A stretch of 64,000 nucleotides of DNA from Oceanobacillus saliphilus (GCF_023522835.1 NZ_JALCZU010000001.1:451297-515296); one strand, 5' to 3'; positions 28,748 to 38,641 are shown, numbered from the stretch's first letter. Translations and numbers: made by a program. Notes: generated from the sequence alone by a model not told the origin.

Positions 28748-30748
28748 CTACGCTTCCCTACTTAACCTCTTCATTTGTTCATCTTTATTTTCCCGCTTGA
28801 TAATTTGAATAACAAGAAGCACGATGAATATTCCAAGACCAAAGAGATCTGTATTTCCTTCAGGATACAATAACATGATCCCTGTTGTAAGCGTAATAAT
28901 TCTTTCAACCCAGTTAAGTGGTTTATACCAGTAGCCAATCATACAGGCTCCAATGGCTATCATACCAACAAGCGCCGTCACTAAAGACCAGACTATATCA
29001 AAGACACTGGCGTCAATCATTAACAGAGTAGGATTCAGCACAAACATATATGGAATGATAAATGCCGCAATCGCAAGTTTTGCTGCATTAAAACCGGTAC
29101 GTATCGGCTCTCCACCGGATATACCTGTCGCTGCAAATGCTGCCAGAGCAACCGGTGGGGTAATATCCGCCACAATACCAAAATAGAACACGAACATATG
29201 TGCAGCCAGGACCGGGATAGCAACTTCAAGATTGTCATTCAATGCCAAAATTGCAGGCAATGCAATTGTTGACGTAATAATGTAGTTTGCTGTTGTTGGT
29301 GAGCCCATTCCTAAAATGATGGAAGCAATCATCGTAAAGAATAAGGTTAAAAGCAATTGCGTCTCAACAGAATTGGCAAGTGTACCAGCAACGCTTACAA
29401 GGCTGTTTCCCAACTTAAGACCTAAACCAGTTTTCGTTACAACTCCTACGATAATACCCGCACACGCCGTAGCTGCAGCTACTCCCAAAGCAGTTCTTGC
29501 ACCAGACTGCAATGCGACGATGAACTTACTAGGCGTAATTCGTGTGTCTTTCCTGAACAGACTGACAATAATTGTTGTCAGGATACCGTAAAGTGCCGCC
29601 CTTTCCACACTGAATCCAACAAATAAGAAGTACACGATTGCCAGGATTGGAAACAATAAGTGGATTTTCTTGAGCACGGTCGCTTTTGGTGGAATATCTT
29701 TGTCCGGCAGACCATGCAGACCAATTCGCTTTGCCTCTAAATGAGTCATAATCCAAATTCCTGCAAAATATAAAATAGCAGGAATCGTTGCTGCTTTCGC
29801 GATATTCCAGTAGCTTTCCCCAGCAAATTCAATCATAAGGAATGCTGCTGCCCCCATAATAGGCGGCATGATTTGCCCACCAGTAGATGCCGCTGCTTCT
29901 ACTGCTCCGGCAAAGTTTTTATGATATCCAAGTTTTTTCATCATTGGAATGGTATAAGAACCAGTTGTTACTGTGTTTGCCACAGAACTACCGGATATTG
30001 TCCCATTCAATGCACTTGAGAAAATTGCTACTTTTGCAGGGCCGCCAGTACGTTTTCCAGCTATGGAAATAGCCAAGTCATTAAAGTACTGTCCAACACC
30101 CGTCTGAACAAGGAATGCTCCAAATAAAAGGAACAGGAAAATATAGGTTGAAGATACCTGTAGTGGTGTACCTAAAATACCTTCCGTTGTAAAGAACATC
30201 GAGCCAACTAATTGGTTCATGCTCAGTCCTCTATGCGCAAGCACGCCTGGCATATAAGGACCAAATAGAGCATATATAAGGAAGATAACTGCAATTACGG
30301 TAATCGGGAGGCCCACGGCACGTCTTGCACCCTCAAGGACCAGTAATATGGCCACCCCTCCTATAATAAGCTGCGTATCACTAATGCTTCCAATTTGCTG
30401 TACGAGGGAATCATAAAACACAGGCCAATATCCACAGACAATAATGGATAAAAGAACTAGTAGATAGTCATACCACGGTATAGAAGATTTCTTAGTTTTT
30501 CTTCTGGCAGGAAACAATAAAAATATGAGCGATAATGCAAAGCCTAAGTGGACGGTTCGCTGTATATATGCCGTATATTGTCCGAATATTCCTGTGTAGA
30601 TTTGGAATAAAGAAAATGCAATCAATGTAAAAAAGATAACTTTACCAATTATGCCACCTACATTACGTTGATTCGATTCAGCATCATATTTCTCCAATAA
30701 TTCCTGTTGTTCTTTCGTTAATTGATTCGGATCTTTCGTCTCCGTCAT
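28748..30748 (-). CDS. TRAP-TAXI transporter, fused membrane subunits (DctQM type)
   Basis: A 666-residue membrane protein with about 17-19 helices: an N-terminal small-subunit-like part (about 30-150) fused to the large DctM permease. Visible motifs include VLEGARRAVGLPI, TGVGQYFNDLAISIAGKRTGGPAKVAIFSSALNGTISGSSVANTVTTGS, and GSPTTANYIITST with ADITPPVALAAFAATGI. These are diagnostic for the 4TM-12TM fusion of TAXI systems. It takes up an organic acid or glutamate-like substrate with Na+. The gene starts inside the end of the DUF1850 gene (65-base overlap) and belongs to the operon that begins with the TAXI binding protein. Confidence 0.95.
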   Translation of the reverse strand: MTETKDPNQLTKEQQELLEKYDAESNQRNVGGIIGKVIFFTLIAFSLFQIYTGIFGQYTAYIQRTVHLGFALSLIFLLFPARRKTKKSSIPWYDYLLVLLSIIVCGYWPVFYDSLVQQIGSISDTQLIIGGVAILLVLEGARRAVGLPITVIAVIFLIYALFGPYMPGVLAHRGLSMNQLVGSMFFTTEGILGTPLQVSSTYIFLFLLFGAFLVQTGVGQYFNDLAISIAGKRTGGPAKVAIFSSALNGTISGSSVANTVTTGSYTIPMMKKLGYHKNFAGAVEAAASTGGQIMPPIMGAAAFLMIEFAGESYWNIAKAATIPAILYFAGIWIMTHLEAKRIGLHGLPDKDIPPKATVLKKIHLLFPILAIVYFLFVGFSVERAALYGILTTIIVSLFRKDTRITPSKFIVALQSGARTALGVAAATACAGIIVGVVTKTGLGLKLGNSLVSVAGTLANSVETQLLLTLFFTMIASIILGMGSPTTANYIITSTIALPAILALNDNLEVAIPVLAAHMFVFYFGIVADITPPVALAAFAATGISGGEPIRTGFNAAKLAIAAFIIPYMFVLNPTLLMIDASVFDIVWSLVTALVGMIAIGACMIGYWYKPLNWVERIITLTTGIMLLYPEGNTDLFGLGIFIVLLVIQIIKRENKDEQMKRLSREA

Positions 30749-31292
30749 GAATCTTCACTCCTTTCAAATATTCCCATAAGGATAGCTCTTTAACTTTCAC
30801 GGTAAACCAAGCACCGGGGCTAAAATATTCATTTAACCAAACCAAGTGCGTATCTCCGGAGGTGTTTTTATTAGATGAGGTAGATTCCCATTCGAGCCGA
30901 TTTTCGGAAACCGTTTTTCCATTTCTGACTTTCAGCGAGGGAAAGTAATTATCAAGATCTTTCACATGATACTTCCCATCTTCGTAGACGAATGTTTGCC
31001 CTTCCTCTGCGTTTGAAGGCATACCAATCCCAAACTCCTCATAGACAATTTCATATTGTTTAATTTCATAGTTATCCATCACTTCATATTTTTCAACAAC
31101 ATCTGACAAATGTATAGAATGGGTAAAAACCAAATTGAATTTATCTCCTATAGAGATTGGAAGAAATGCTTCTAGATTATCGGTATTTGTTTCATAAAAT
31201 ACTAATGCAGTATTGAAGGGAAAAAGCAGGGTAAAGCATATCATACTAAGTAAAACGATAAAAATAGCTACAATTCTTATTCTATGTTTCAT
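30684..31292 (-). CDS. DUF1850 protein of the TRAP-TAXI operon
   Basis: A 202-residue protein with one N-terminal membrane helix (about 5-28) and an extracytoplasmic domain. The DUF1850 pattern is visible: FNLVFTHSIHLSDVVEKYEV, EFGIGMPSNAEEGQTF and the DTHLVWLNEYFSPGAWFTVKV segment. DUF1850 genes are recurrent neighbours of TRAP-TAXI permeases, so it may be an accessory envelope subunit (inference). The start follows AGGTGATG. The last 65 bases overlap the permease gene, implying coupled translation. Confidence 0.85.
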   Translation of the reverse strand: MKHRIRIVAIFIVLLSMICFTLLFPFNTALVFYETNTDNLEAFLPISIGDKFNLVFTHSIHLSDVVEKYEVMDNYEIKQYEIVYEEFGIGMPSNAEEGQTFVYEDGKYHVKDLDNYFPSLKVRNGKTVSENRLEWESTSSNKNTSGDTHLVWLNEYFSPGAWFTVKVKELSLWEYLKGVKIHDGDERSESINERTTGIIGEI

Positions 31293-31314
31293 TTATCATC
31301 ACCTATGAATCGCG

Positions 31315-31373
31315 GTCAGTATGGCTTCCTTCTGATTCGGAAACTTGGTTTGTCACCAAGCCTTACGCTGACA
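31315..31373 (-). promoter_or_regulatory. Structured leader element upstream of the DUF1850 gene
   Basis: On the minus strand, CTGAC pairs with GTCAG and encloses the hairpin CTTGG-TGACAAA-CCAAG. The sequence CTTGGTGACAAACCAAG and the flanking CTGTCA and AAG words recur upstream of the serine hydrolase gene at 40594-40643. It is about 30 bases ahead of the DUF1850 start. Confidence 0.5.
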
Positions 31374-31430
31374 GTCTTCGTAGCACTTTATGCAGATAAG
31401 GAAGTTTTATACTTTCTTGTGTTAGAAGTC

Positions 31431-31466
31431 AAAAAATAGCCGACAGCCAAAGATGGACAGTCGGCC
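31431..31466 (-). terminator. Terminator or attenuator inside the TRAP-TAXI operon
   Basis: The stem GCCGAC/GTCGGC with extra paired bases is followed on the minus strand by TATTTTTTGAC. It sits between the binding-protein gene and DUF1850/permease, which would give more binding protein than permease. Confidence 0.8.
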
Positions 31467-31487
31467 ATTTTCTATTATTTTATTAAT

Positions 31488-32483
31488 CTATTCAGTGGTA
31501 ATACCTTCTTCATCAAAATATCTTTTTGCACCCGGGTGTAAATCAATACCGATACCATCCAAAGCTGTTTCCAGCGTGATGAATTCAGCTTTTGCATGGG
31601 CCATGCTGGAGGCATTATCATAGATCGCTTTCGTAAGTTCATATACAGTATCTTCCGGAACGCTGTCAGTTACAACAACCATCGCAAGCACTGCTACAGT
31701 AGCTACTTCTTCTTCAAGCCCGTATGTTCCAGCCTCAATCGTATCTGCTGCATAATATGGATATTTTTCAATCATTTCATCAATTTTATCTTGATCAATT
31801 GGTAAAATTGAAACGTCAATTGTTGCAGATAAACCTTCTACCGCACCAGTTGGGGTGCCTGCAGTAATAAATGCTGCATCAATATTTCCATCCTGAATTC
31901 CACCAGTTGATTCACCGAAGTCAAGGTTTTGTGCATTAATATCATCCATACTCATTCCGTGAATTTCAAGAATTTGTTCCGCATTGATGTAAGTTCCAGA
32001 ACCAGGAGCACCAACAGACACTGTTTTACCTGCTAGGTCTTCAACAGAAGAAATTCCTGAATTAGCTGTTGTAACGATTTGGACTGTTTCCGGGTAAAGT
32101 GACCCAACTGCAAGCACATTGTCAACTGGGTTTCCTTCAAAAGCATTAATACCTTCGACAGCGTTAGCTACAACATCTGTTTGCACGAAAGCAAGTTCTG
32201 CTTCACCTTCCTGTAAAGCTATAACATTGTCTGCAGATGCATTTGATGAAACTGCATCCGTCTGAATACCTGTTGCTTCTGTAATATTATTAGCCATTTC
32301 CCCACCAAGTGGATAGTATGTACCACTGGTTCCACCTGTCAGCAGTTGCAGGAATTGTGGAGCATCTCCATTCCCTTCACCTTCACCCTCTGTAGCTCCA
32401 TTGTCATCTCCTCCACACGCTGCCAGGAACAACACCATTGCGGAAAGTAAAATCGCTTTTAGAAACAAATTTTTCTTTTTCAT
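31488..32483 (-). CDS. TAXI-family TRAP substrate-binding lipoprotein
   Basis: A 331-residue extracytoplasmic binding protein. It starts at MKKKNLFLKA behind AAGGGGG; an upstream Met in frame has no ribosome site. The lipobox is FLAACGG near residues 16-22, so the mature protein is a lipoprotein. TAXI signature segments follow: LTGGTSGTYYPLGGEMANNI, VSSNASADNVIALQEGEAELAFVQTD, and AGKTVSVGAPGSGTYINAEQIL. Relatives bind glutamate/glutamine or other organic acids. It is first in its operon, followed by a terminator-like stem, then DUF1850 and the permease. A plausible -35 (TTGACA) lies about 60 bases upstream. Confidence 0.94.
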   Translation of the reverse strand: MKKKNLFLKAILLSAMVLFLAACGGDDNGATEGEGEGNGDAPQFLQLLTGGTSGTYYPLGGEMANNITEATGIQTDAVSSNASADNVIALQEGEAELAFVQTDVVANAVEGINAFEGNPVDNVLAVGSLYPETVQIVTTANSGISSVEDLAGKTVSVGAPGSGTYINAEQILEIHGMSMDDINAQNLDFGESTGGIQDGNIDAAFITAGTPTGAVEGLSATIDVSILPIDQDKIDEMIEKYPYYAADTIEAGTYGLEEEVATVAVLAMVVVTDSVPEDTVYELTKAIYDNASSMAHAKAEFITLETALDGIGIDLHPGAKRYFDEEGITTE

Positions 32484-32610
32484 AAAAACTCCCCCTTTTT
32501 TGTTAATATTATAGTAAGGATATCTTACAATTAAATTAATAATATTGTCAAATAATTGCCAACTTAATAGAGAGGAAAAAAATGGGACTCTATTAAATGA
32601 ATTCTTATTG

Positions 32611-33675
32611 CTATACATCTACTTTTTTAGCAGCGTTCTCTTGATGCAAAGAATTGATTATTTCTCTGGCCGTTTCTTCCTTGGTTATTCCTCCTGCTCC
32701 CTGACCCGCCCACAGAGATTGCACCTCGGAAATCGCAAAGTCCGATCCAGCTGCACGGATATCTTTTGTCAATTCATTCTGGATGGGAAAAGGTAAAATA
32801 GGAATCCCTGATTCTTCCATTTCATCTATAAATTCGTTTCGGAGCGCTCTTGCGGGCCTTCCGGAAAATGCATTTGTAATGACCGTGTCACCATAGTCAG
32901 CTTTCAAAATAGCACGTCTGTACGAATCATTGGTACCTGCCTCTTCCGCGACAAGGAATCTAGTCCCCAACTGGACACCTGATGCACCCTGCTTGAGCAA
33001 CCCTGCAATCTGTTCCCTCGCATAAATTCCTCCTGCAGCGATGATTGGTAGGGAAATATTTTTGATTAGTGACTGAACAAGTACATGGAGGCTGATTTCA
33101 CAACCACGAGGATACTTTACGGTGTTGAACGTTCCACGATGTCCACCCGCTTCGAAGCCCTGCGCAACAATAAGGTCATATCCTGCATCCTGCAGTAGTA
33201 GTGCTTCCTCCAGGTTCGTTGCCATCCCTATAAGCGTAATATTATTTTTCTTCAGGCGATCAATCAAAATAGATGATAGCACGCCAAAAGCGGTGCTGAC
33301 TATTGGAACCTTCTCTTTTATGATGAGATAGATTTTCTCCTGCAGATAATCCTTCACTTTAACCTGCTTCTTTCCCATTTCTATTCCAAGTTCTTTTCTG
33401 TAAGTATTTAATAGCTTCTGCATTTCATTAATATCTGTAGAAAACACTTCTAAATTGACTGCAAATAGATTTACTGCAAATGGTTTGCTTGTCAATTCTT
33501 TTACGGTATGTATCGATTTCTTTAAAGAAGTTGGGCTCATATAGCCAGCGCCAATAGTTCCTAGCGCACCGGCATTCGACACTGCTGCTACCAGCTCAGG
33601 TGATGTAATCCCTCCGGCCATGCCAGCTTGAATAATAGGAATCTCTATTTTCAATTTTTCCAGCAATTTATTCAT
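32611..33675 (-). CDS. Nitronate monooxygenase (2-nitropropane dioxygenase family)
   Basis: A 354-residue FMN TIM-barrel enzyme. The N-terminus IEIPIIQAGMAGGITSPELVAAVSNAGALGTIG is family-defining. The catalytic-His motif is AQGFEAGGHRGTF near residues 170-182, and FMN phosphate contacts are IIAAGGIYAREQIAGLLKQGASGVQLGTRFL. It oxidises toxic propionate 3-nitronate and related alkyl nitronates; FabK-type enoyl reductases share the fold and are an alternative. Its stop is 127 bases upstream of the TAXI gene, with a likely promoter between them, so co-transcription is possible but not needed. Confidence 0.88.
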   Translation of the reverse strand: MNKLLEKLKIEIPIIQAGMAGGITSPELVAAVSNAGALGTIGAGYMSPTSLKKSIHTVKELTSKPFAVNLFAVNLEVFSTDINEMQKLLNTYRKELGIEMGKKQVKVKDYLQEKIYLIIKEKVPIVSTAFGVLSSILIDRLKKNNITLIGMATNLEEALLLQDAGYDLIVAQGFEAGGHRGTFNTVKYPRGCEISLHVLVQSLIKNISLPIIAAGGIYAREQIAGLLKQGASGVQLGTRFLVAEEAGTNDSYRRAILKADYGDTVITNAFSGRPARALRNEFIDEMEESGIPILPFPIQNELTKDIRAAGSDFAISEVQSLWAGQGAGGITKEETAREIINSLHQENAAKKVDV

Positions 33676-33869
33676 GGAGATGCGCTCCTTCTATAATAGT
33701 TTACCTCAACATCATACCATACACTGAATTTAATGACTAATGCAATTTATACAAATATTATTATTCGACATTTTTTCCTATCAGAGGAAAAGCCCAGAAA
33801 TGAAGATTTCTAGGTATTCAGGAGGTGTTTTTCGAAATTACAGATTAATTCCAGTAGGCTTAAACCGTG

Positions 33870-33897
33870 TTGTAAAACACCTTATTCATGGTATAAT
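33870..33897 (+). promoter_or_regulatory. Promoter of the peptide ABC transporter operon
   Basis: TTGTAA at 33870-33875 and TATAAT at 33892-33897, spacing 16, with a TG extended -10 (TGGTATAAT). A stem of AGGTGTTTT (33823) with AAAACACCT (33874) overlaps the -35. Confidence 0.75.
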
Positions 33898-33954
33898 CAA
33901 AAATAGCGTTTTAAAGTAATTCTATTAGATTTATAGAAAGGAAGTTAGTAGTCT

Positions 33955-34857
33955 ATGAGCCATTCGACAGAACATATCGACAATACTAGAACAGCAGTTA
34001 AGTCTCCTAATCCGCGGCTTAAAAATTGGAATATTGTATTCCGTAAACTGAAGAAAAACAAGTCTGCTGTTGTTGGCGGTATTCTTATCATCTTGTTTAT
34101 AATTATTGCAATAATTGGACCATACATTACACCATATGCTCCACAAACACAAAATCTCGTTAACAAACTTCAACCACCTTCAGGAGATCATTGGTTTGGA
34201 ACCGATAATTTCGGGCGGGATATTTTCAGCAGAATTATTCATGGTACCGGATTAACTTTAATGGTTGGATTCTTCTCTGTGCTGCTAGGTGCAACAGTTG
34301 GTATACTACTTGGAATTGTTGCAGGTTATTACGGAGGACGTACAGACAGTATTATAATGAGACTTATGGATATTCTGCTTGCTTTCCCTGGAATTCTTCT
34401 TGCCTTGGCAATTGTTACCGTCCTTGGAGGAAGCTTAGTAAATGTTGTTATCGCAGTAGCTATTTCATCTATTCCAGTCTTCGCACGAATTGTCCGTGGG
34501 TCTACTCTTTCTGTTAAAAAACTTGAATATATTGATGCAATGCGGGCTCTTGGTGCTAGTGACGGCCGAATTATCTTCCGGCATATACTGCCAAATATCA
34601 CATCACCGATTATTGTTCAAGCTACATTAAATATTGCAACTGCCATCTTATCTGCAAGTGGGTTGTCCTTCCTTGGACTCGGTGCCCAGCCACCACAACC
34701 CGAATGGGGAGCAATGCTTAGTGAAGGACGCAACTATCTCTATAATGCACCACACGTTGCCCTTTTCCCTGGACTTGCCATTGTCGCAGTAGTTCTTGCA
34801 TTTAATATGCTAGGTGACGGTTTAAGAGACGCATTTGATCCTAAAACAAAAGAATAG
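33955..34857 (+). CDS. oppC: Peptide ABC transporter permease (DppC/OppC type)
   Basis: A 300-residue permease with six helices. It has the OppC_N segment (KKNKSAVVGGILIILFIIIA), the DHWFGTDNFGRDIFSRIIHG motif and the EAA loop MRALGASDGRIIFRHILPN, which contacts the ATPases. SFLGLGAQPPQPEWGAMLSEG near the C-terminus is typical of DppC/GsiD. It is the first gene of a C-B-D-F operon; most dpp/opp operons have B before C. The binding-protein gene is not in this operon but lies downstream on the other strand. Confidence 0.93.
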   Translation: MSHSTEHIDNTRTAVKSPNPRLKNWNIVFRKLKKNKSAVVGGILIILFIIIAIIGPYITPYAPQTQNLVNKLQPPSGDHWFGTDNFGRDIFSRIIHGTGLTLMVGFFSVLLGATVGILLGIVAGYYGGRTDSIIMRLMDILLAFPGILLALAIVTVLGGSLVNVVIAVAISSIPVFARIVRGSTLSVKKLEYIDAMRALGASDGRIIFRHILPNITSPIIVQATLNIATAILSASGLSFLGLGAQPPQPEWGAMLSEGRNYLYNAPHVALFPGLAIVAVVLAFNMLGDGLRDAFDPKTKE

Positions 34858-34873
34858 AGAGAGGTGAAAAGTC

Positions 34874-35830
34874 TTGTTTAAGTTTATAATCAGAAGAATT
34901 ATACAAACGATACCCGTTTTAATTGGGGTTTCTATATTGGTATTTAGTTTAATGCACCTTGTTCCCGGTGATCCTGCACAAATCATGGCAGGGGAAAGTG
35001 CACCAAAGGAACAAGTGGAAAATATTAGAGAAAGATTGGGATTAAATGACCCTCTTCCTGTCCAATATTTTAATTATGTTAGTGATGCTGTCCAAGGTGA
35101 TCTTGGTAATTCCATGCGTAGTGGACGTGATGTGACTGCGGAAATTGGAGCGCGGTTTTGGGTCACTGTAGAATTAGCATTTTATAGTACAGTTGTAGCC
35201 GTATTTATCGGATTAATTGCTGGTGTAGTTTCAGCAACGAAACGCTATACTTTTACAGATACTGCCATAATGATTATCGCCCTGTTTGGCTTATCTATGC
35301 CTAACTTTTGGCTTGGGCTCATGCTCATTCAATGGTTTGCAATTGGAATTGATCTTCCAGCCTGGGTACCATTTATCAGTGATACAAGCTGGTTCTCACC
35401 ATCTGGTTGGGGGAGTTTCAAACAAATTGTCCTACCTGTATTGACGCTCGGAACAGGAAGTGCAGCCATTATTGCGAGAATGACACGTTCAAGCATGCTT
35501 GATGTTATTGGACAAGACTATATACGTACAGCAAGAGCAAAAGGGGTAAAAGAACGTGTCGTAATATACAGACATGCGTTGAAAAATGCATTAATCCCAG
35601 TTGTAACAGTAGTAGGGCTTCAGTTCGGCGGGTTACTCGGTGGAGCAGTACTTACTGAAACAGTATTCGCTGTTAATGGAATGGGGAAATTGATCATTGA
35701 CTCGATTCAAGCTCGTGACTTCCCTGTTGTACAAGGTACTATTTTAGTAGTAGCCTTATTATTCGTATTTGTTAACTTACTAGTAGATATTGCTTATCGA
35801 TATTTAAATAAGCGTATCGATCTTGATTGA
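34874..35830 (+). CDS. oppB: Peptide ABC transporter permease (DppB/OppB type)
   Basis: A 318-residue permease. It starts at TTG 34874 (MFKFIIRR), eight bases after AGAGAGGTG. The family start FIIRRIIQTIPVLIGVSILVFSLMHLVPGDPA, the EAA loop RTARAKGVKERVVIYRHALKNALIPV and the C-terminal FPVVQGTILVVALLFVFVNLLVDIAYRYLNKRI are all present. It has six helices and pairs with OppC to form the channel. It is separated from oppC by 16 bases. Confidence 0.93.
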   Translation: MFKFIIRRIIQTIPVLIGVSILVFSLMHLVPGDPAQIMAGESAPKEQVENIRERLGLNDPLPVQYFNYVSDAVQGDLGNSMRSGRDVTAEIGARFWVTVELAFYSTVVAVFIGLIAGVVSATKRYTFTDTAIMIIALFGLSMPNFWLGLMLIQWFAIGIDLPAWVPFISDTSWFSPSGWGSFKQIVLPVLTLGTGSAAIIARMTRSSMLDVIGQDYIRTARAKGVKERVVIYRHALKNALIPVVTVVGLQFGGLLGGAVLTETVFAVNGMGKLIIDSIQARDFPVVQGTILVVALLFVFVNLLVDIAYRYLNKRIDLD

Positions 35831-35868
35831 TAGTTTCAGTGTATTCTTAATAGAAAGGAGCAACTAAG

Positions 35869-36912
35869 ATGACCAGCAAACCAAATAGTTACGATAATAT
35901 ATTAGAAATAAAAGATTTACAGACTTCATTTTTCACGAAAGACTTAGAAGTAAAAGCGGTCGATGGTGTATCTTTTGCAATACCAAAAGGGAAAGTGCTT
36001 GGTGTAGTTGGAGAATCGGGTTCTGGAAAAAGTATTACCTCTCTTTCCATTCTACGCTTGGTTGAAGAACCTGGAAAAATAAAGGGCGGAGAAATTCTGT
36101 TCAAAGGAGAAAATCTTCTTGAAAAAACAGAAGCAGGGATGCGAAAAATTCGCGGAAACGAAATATCCATGATTTTTCAGGAACCGATGACTTCCCTAAA
36201 CCCAACATTTACCGTCGGACAACAAATTAGTGAATCTTATATCATACATGAAGGTTTAAACAAGAAACAAGCTAAGCAACGTTCCATAGAAATGTTGAAG
36301 CTTGTAGGTATTCCTTCACCGGAGAAACGCATTAATCAATATCCATATGAATTATCCGGAGGTATGAGACAGCGGGTTATGATTGCCATGGCACTTGCAT
36401 GCAATCCAGAACTTCTGATTGCAGACGAACCAACAACAGCACTCGATGTTACGATTCAGGCTCAAATTCTCGATCTGTTTAAAAATTTACAGCAGGAACT
36501 AGGAATGGGCGTTCTCTTAATCACCCATGATCTCGGTGTTGTTGCCGAAACTTGTGATTATGTTGCTGTGATGTACGGTGGACAAGTTGTTGAATATACA
36601 GATGCAGATACGTTGTTTAAATCTCCAAAACACCCATATACCGTGGGACTGATGCAATCCATTCCACCGCATGACCACGATATTGAAGGTGATCTATCTG
36701 TAATTAAAGGGTCTGTACCAAGCCCAGCAGAAATGCCAATCGGATGCCGCTTTGCACCCCGTTGTCCTTTCGCTACAGATCTATGCCGTACGAAATTACC
36801 GGCTTTGGAAACAGATGAAGAAGGAAAACAAATTCGTTGCTGGATCTATTCAGATGAATGGGATGGCGCTCCGGAGGTGAATATACATGCAAACAAAGAA
36901 AGAACTACTTAA
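35869..36912 (+). CDS. oppD: Peptide ABC transporter ATPase (DppD/OppD type)
   Basis: A 347-residue ATPase. It has Walker [12 protein letters not shown]-loop [10 protein letters not shown], signature [10 protein letters not shown], Walker [13 protein letters not shown] and H-loop LLITHDLG. The C-terminal oligopeptide domain has [15 protein letters not shown], whose cysteines bind an iron-sulfur cluster in characterised DppD proteins. The start ATG follows AAAGGAG. The last 26 bases overlap oppF, which provides translational coupling. Confidence 0.94.
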   Translation: MTSKPNSYDNILEIKDLQTSFFTKDLEVKAVDGVSFAIPKGKVLGVVGESGSGKSITSLSILRLVEEPGKIKGGEILFKGENLLEKTEAGMRKIRGNEISMIFQEPMTSLNPTFTVGQQISESYIIHEGLNKKQAKQRSIEMLKLVGIPSPEKRINQYPYELSGGMRQRVMIAMALACNPELLIADEPTTALDVTIQAQILDLFKNLQQELGMGVLLITHDLGVVAETCDYVAVMYGGQVVEYTDADTLFKSPKHPYTVGLMQSIPPHDHDIEGDLSVIKGSVPSPAEMPIGCRFAPRCPFATDLCRTKLPALETDEEGKQIRCWIYSDEWDGAPEVNIHANKERTT

Positions 36913-37906
36913 AGTAACCGACTTAAAGCAATACTTCCCGATCAAGGGGGGAATTTTGGGTCGTACGGTCAATCATGTCAAAGCTGTAGATGGCGTATCT
37001 TTTACAGTCTATGAAGGTGAAACACTCAGTATTGTAGGTGAATCAGGTTGTGGTAAATCTACTACTGGCAGATCTATTCTAAGACTGGATGAACCAACGG
37101 ATGGACAAGTGGAATTTAACGGTACAAACTTACTTGCTTATAATAAAAAAGAGATGAACAGTGTCCGGAAAAACATGCAAATCATCTTCCAAGATCCCTA
37201 TGCTTCGATAAACCCAAGACAAACCGTCAGACAGGTTTTAACCGAAGCAATGGAAATTCAAAACTCTGTGCCAAAAAGCGAAAGAAATGATCGCGTCCTG
37301 GAATTGATGGAAACGGTTGGACTAGGTCCCCATCAGGCAGATAGACTTCCACATGAGTTTAGTGGAGGGCAACGCCAACGTATTGGTATCGCACGTGCAT
37401 TATCTGTCGATCCCCAGCTAATTATCGCTGATGAAGCTGTTTCTGCCTTAGACGTATCCATTCAGGCCCAAGTTATAAATTTATTAATGAAACTTCAGCG
37501 TGAGTTTAAACTTACTTATCTATTTATCTCTCATGATTTAGGTGTAGTAAGACATATTTCCGATCGTATAATTGTTATGTATCTTGGTAAGATTGTTGAA
37601 ATTGCAGATAAAAAATCACTTTTTGAAAATCAAATGCATCCTTATACACGTGCATTGCTATCAGCTATTCCAAGCACAAATAAGGAAAATAAAAAAGAGC
37701 GCATCATTTTAAAAGGGGATGTTCCATCTCCAATCGATCCGCCTAAGGGCTGTCGCTTCCATACACGTTGTCCTTTCGCAACGGATCTATGCAGAACAGA
37801 GGAACCAGTGCTCCGAACTGCAGACGGCATGCTGGAAGGTCATCAGGCTGCATGTCACTATATGGAAGAAATTAAGACAGGCGAGCATCAACCGACTACC
37901 GTTTAA
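36887..37906 (+). CDS. oppF: Peptide ABC transporter ATPase (DppF/OppF type)
   Basis: A 339-residue ATPase. It has Walker [11 protein letters not shown], the [11 protein letters not shown] segment, signature [15 protein letters not shown], Walker [13 protein letters not shown] (A in place of the usual P-T) and H-loop LFISHDLG. The C-terminal domain carries [15 protein letters not shown] and a late AACHY, completing the four-cysteine set. Its start is inside oppD, behind GGAGGTG. A strong terminator follows after about 50 bases. Confidence 0.94.
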   Translation: MQTKKELLKVTDLKQYFPIKGGILGRTVNHVKAVDGVSFTVYEGETLSIVGESGCGKSTTGRSILRLDEPTDGQVEFNGTNLLAYNKKEMNSVRKNMQIIFQDPYASINPRQTVRQVLTEAMEIQNSVPKSERNDRVLELMETVGLGPHQADRLPHEFSGGQRQRIGIARALSVDPQLIIADEAVSALDVSIQAQVINLLMKLQREFKLTYLFISHDLGVVRHISDRIIVMYLGKIVEIADKKSLFENQMHPYTRALLSAIPSTNKENKKERIILKGDVPSPIDPPKGCRFHTRCPFATDLCRTEEPVLRTADGMLEGHQAACHYMEEIKTGEHQPTTV

Positions 37907-37952
37907 AGTCTTCTCATGATGGTTATGTAAGTCAATAAAAAATTACTCAATC

Positions 37953-37993
37953 GAAAGAGGCTCCTCTTACAAGACGAGGAGCTTCTTTTTTTA
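37953..37993 (+). terminator. Terminator of the oppCBDF operon
   Basis: GAGGCTCCTC pairs with GAGGAGCTTC across a 9-nt loop, followed by seven T. Confidence 0.9.
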
Positions 37994-38073
37994 TTTGGCT
38001 GTTTTTTAATGGAATGTTTTATTGGTACAATATCTGTTAACTGCGACATTAGAGATTAACATCTTCGGCGACC

Positions 38074-38192
38074 GCTCTGGGAAATACACTGCGCTTTTCC
38101 ACGGGCGGCTGGTGAGCCCCTTCATGCTTTCGCATTTCAGTGTCTCACCGATGCCTCTCTTCCCGTAGGAGTCTCCGTGTATTTCCCAGAGC
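38074..38192. repeat. Family B palindromic repeat, intact copy
   Basis: A 119-bp unit in the opposite orientation to those at 28475 and 50602: GCTCTGGGAAATACACTGCG at the left end and GTCTCCGTGTATTTCCCAGAGC (ends 38192) at the right. The core has CCACGGGCGGCTGGTGAGCC and GTCTCACCGATGCCTCT. It occupies the 735-bp gap between oppF and oppA together with a family C copy and two terminators. Confidence 0.88.
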
Positions 38193-38340
38193 TGGTTTTA
38201 GCTTGTTGACAGTTAACTGTATTCATAAGAGCGATAAAAACTTATCATACAGTTTCACAAGTCCAGGATCGGTCAGGACTTGTAAAGCTGATGTTTACGG
38301 TAGGATTTTTAATCACCTGTTATAGAAAACCACCATACCA

Positions 38341-38459
38341 GCAGCCCGTATACACGTAGATTCCAACGGGAGGAAAGACATCGGTGAGACCCCCTAAAGA
38401 CGAGAAAGCACGAGGAGGGCTCAACAGCCGCCCGAAAACCGCAAGTGTATACGTGCTGC
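38341..38459. repeat. Family C palindromic repeat, copy 2
   Basis: A 119-bp unit with ends GCAGCCCGTATACAC and GTGTATACGTGCTGC. The core runs opposite to copy 1: AACGGGAGGAAAGACATCGG, GTGAGACC, AAGCACGAGGAGGGCTCA, CAGCCGCCCG. It lies 149 bp from the family B copy at 38074. Confidence 0.85.
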
Positions 38460-38589
38460 GGTTGCCTGAGTAACTATATTCCATTATCAGCGCTGAAAAT
38501 TTAACATAAAAGAAGTTATGTCACAGTTTATATCTACTCTGATAATTATAAAGCAACAAAACTTACAAATAGAGCCTTTCGTTTCAAAC

Positions 38590-38634
38590 AAAAAGTCTGT
38601 ACCCTTTCTGTTAGAAAAGGTACAGACTTTTATT
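38590..38634. terminator. Terminator of the peptide-binding protein gene
   Basis: AAAAGTCTGTACC pairs with GGTACAGACTTTT; T-runs exist on both strands (TTTTTGTTTG on the minus strand, TTTTATTTTA on the plus). It sits just past the oppA stop. Confidence 0.88.
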
Positions 38635-38641
38635 TTATGAT

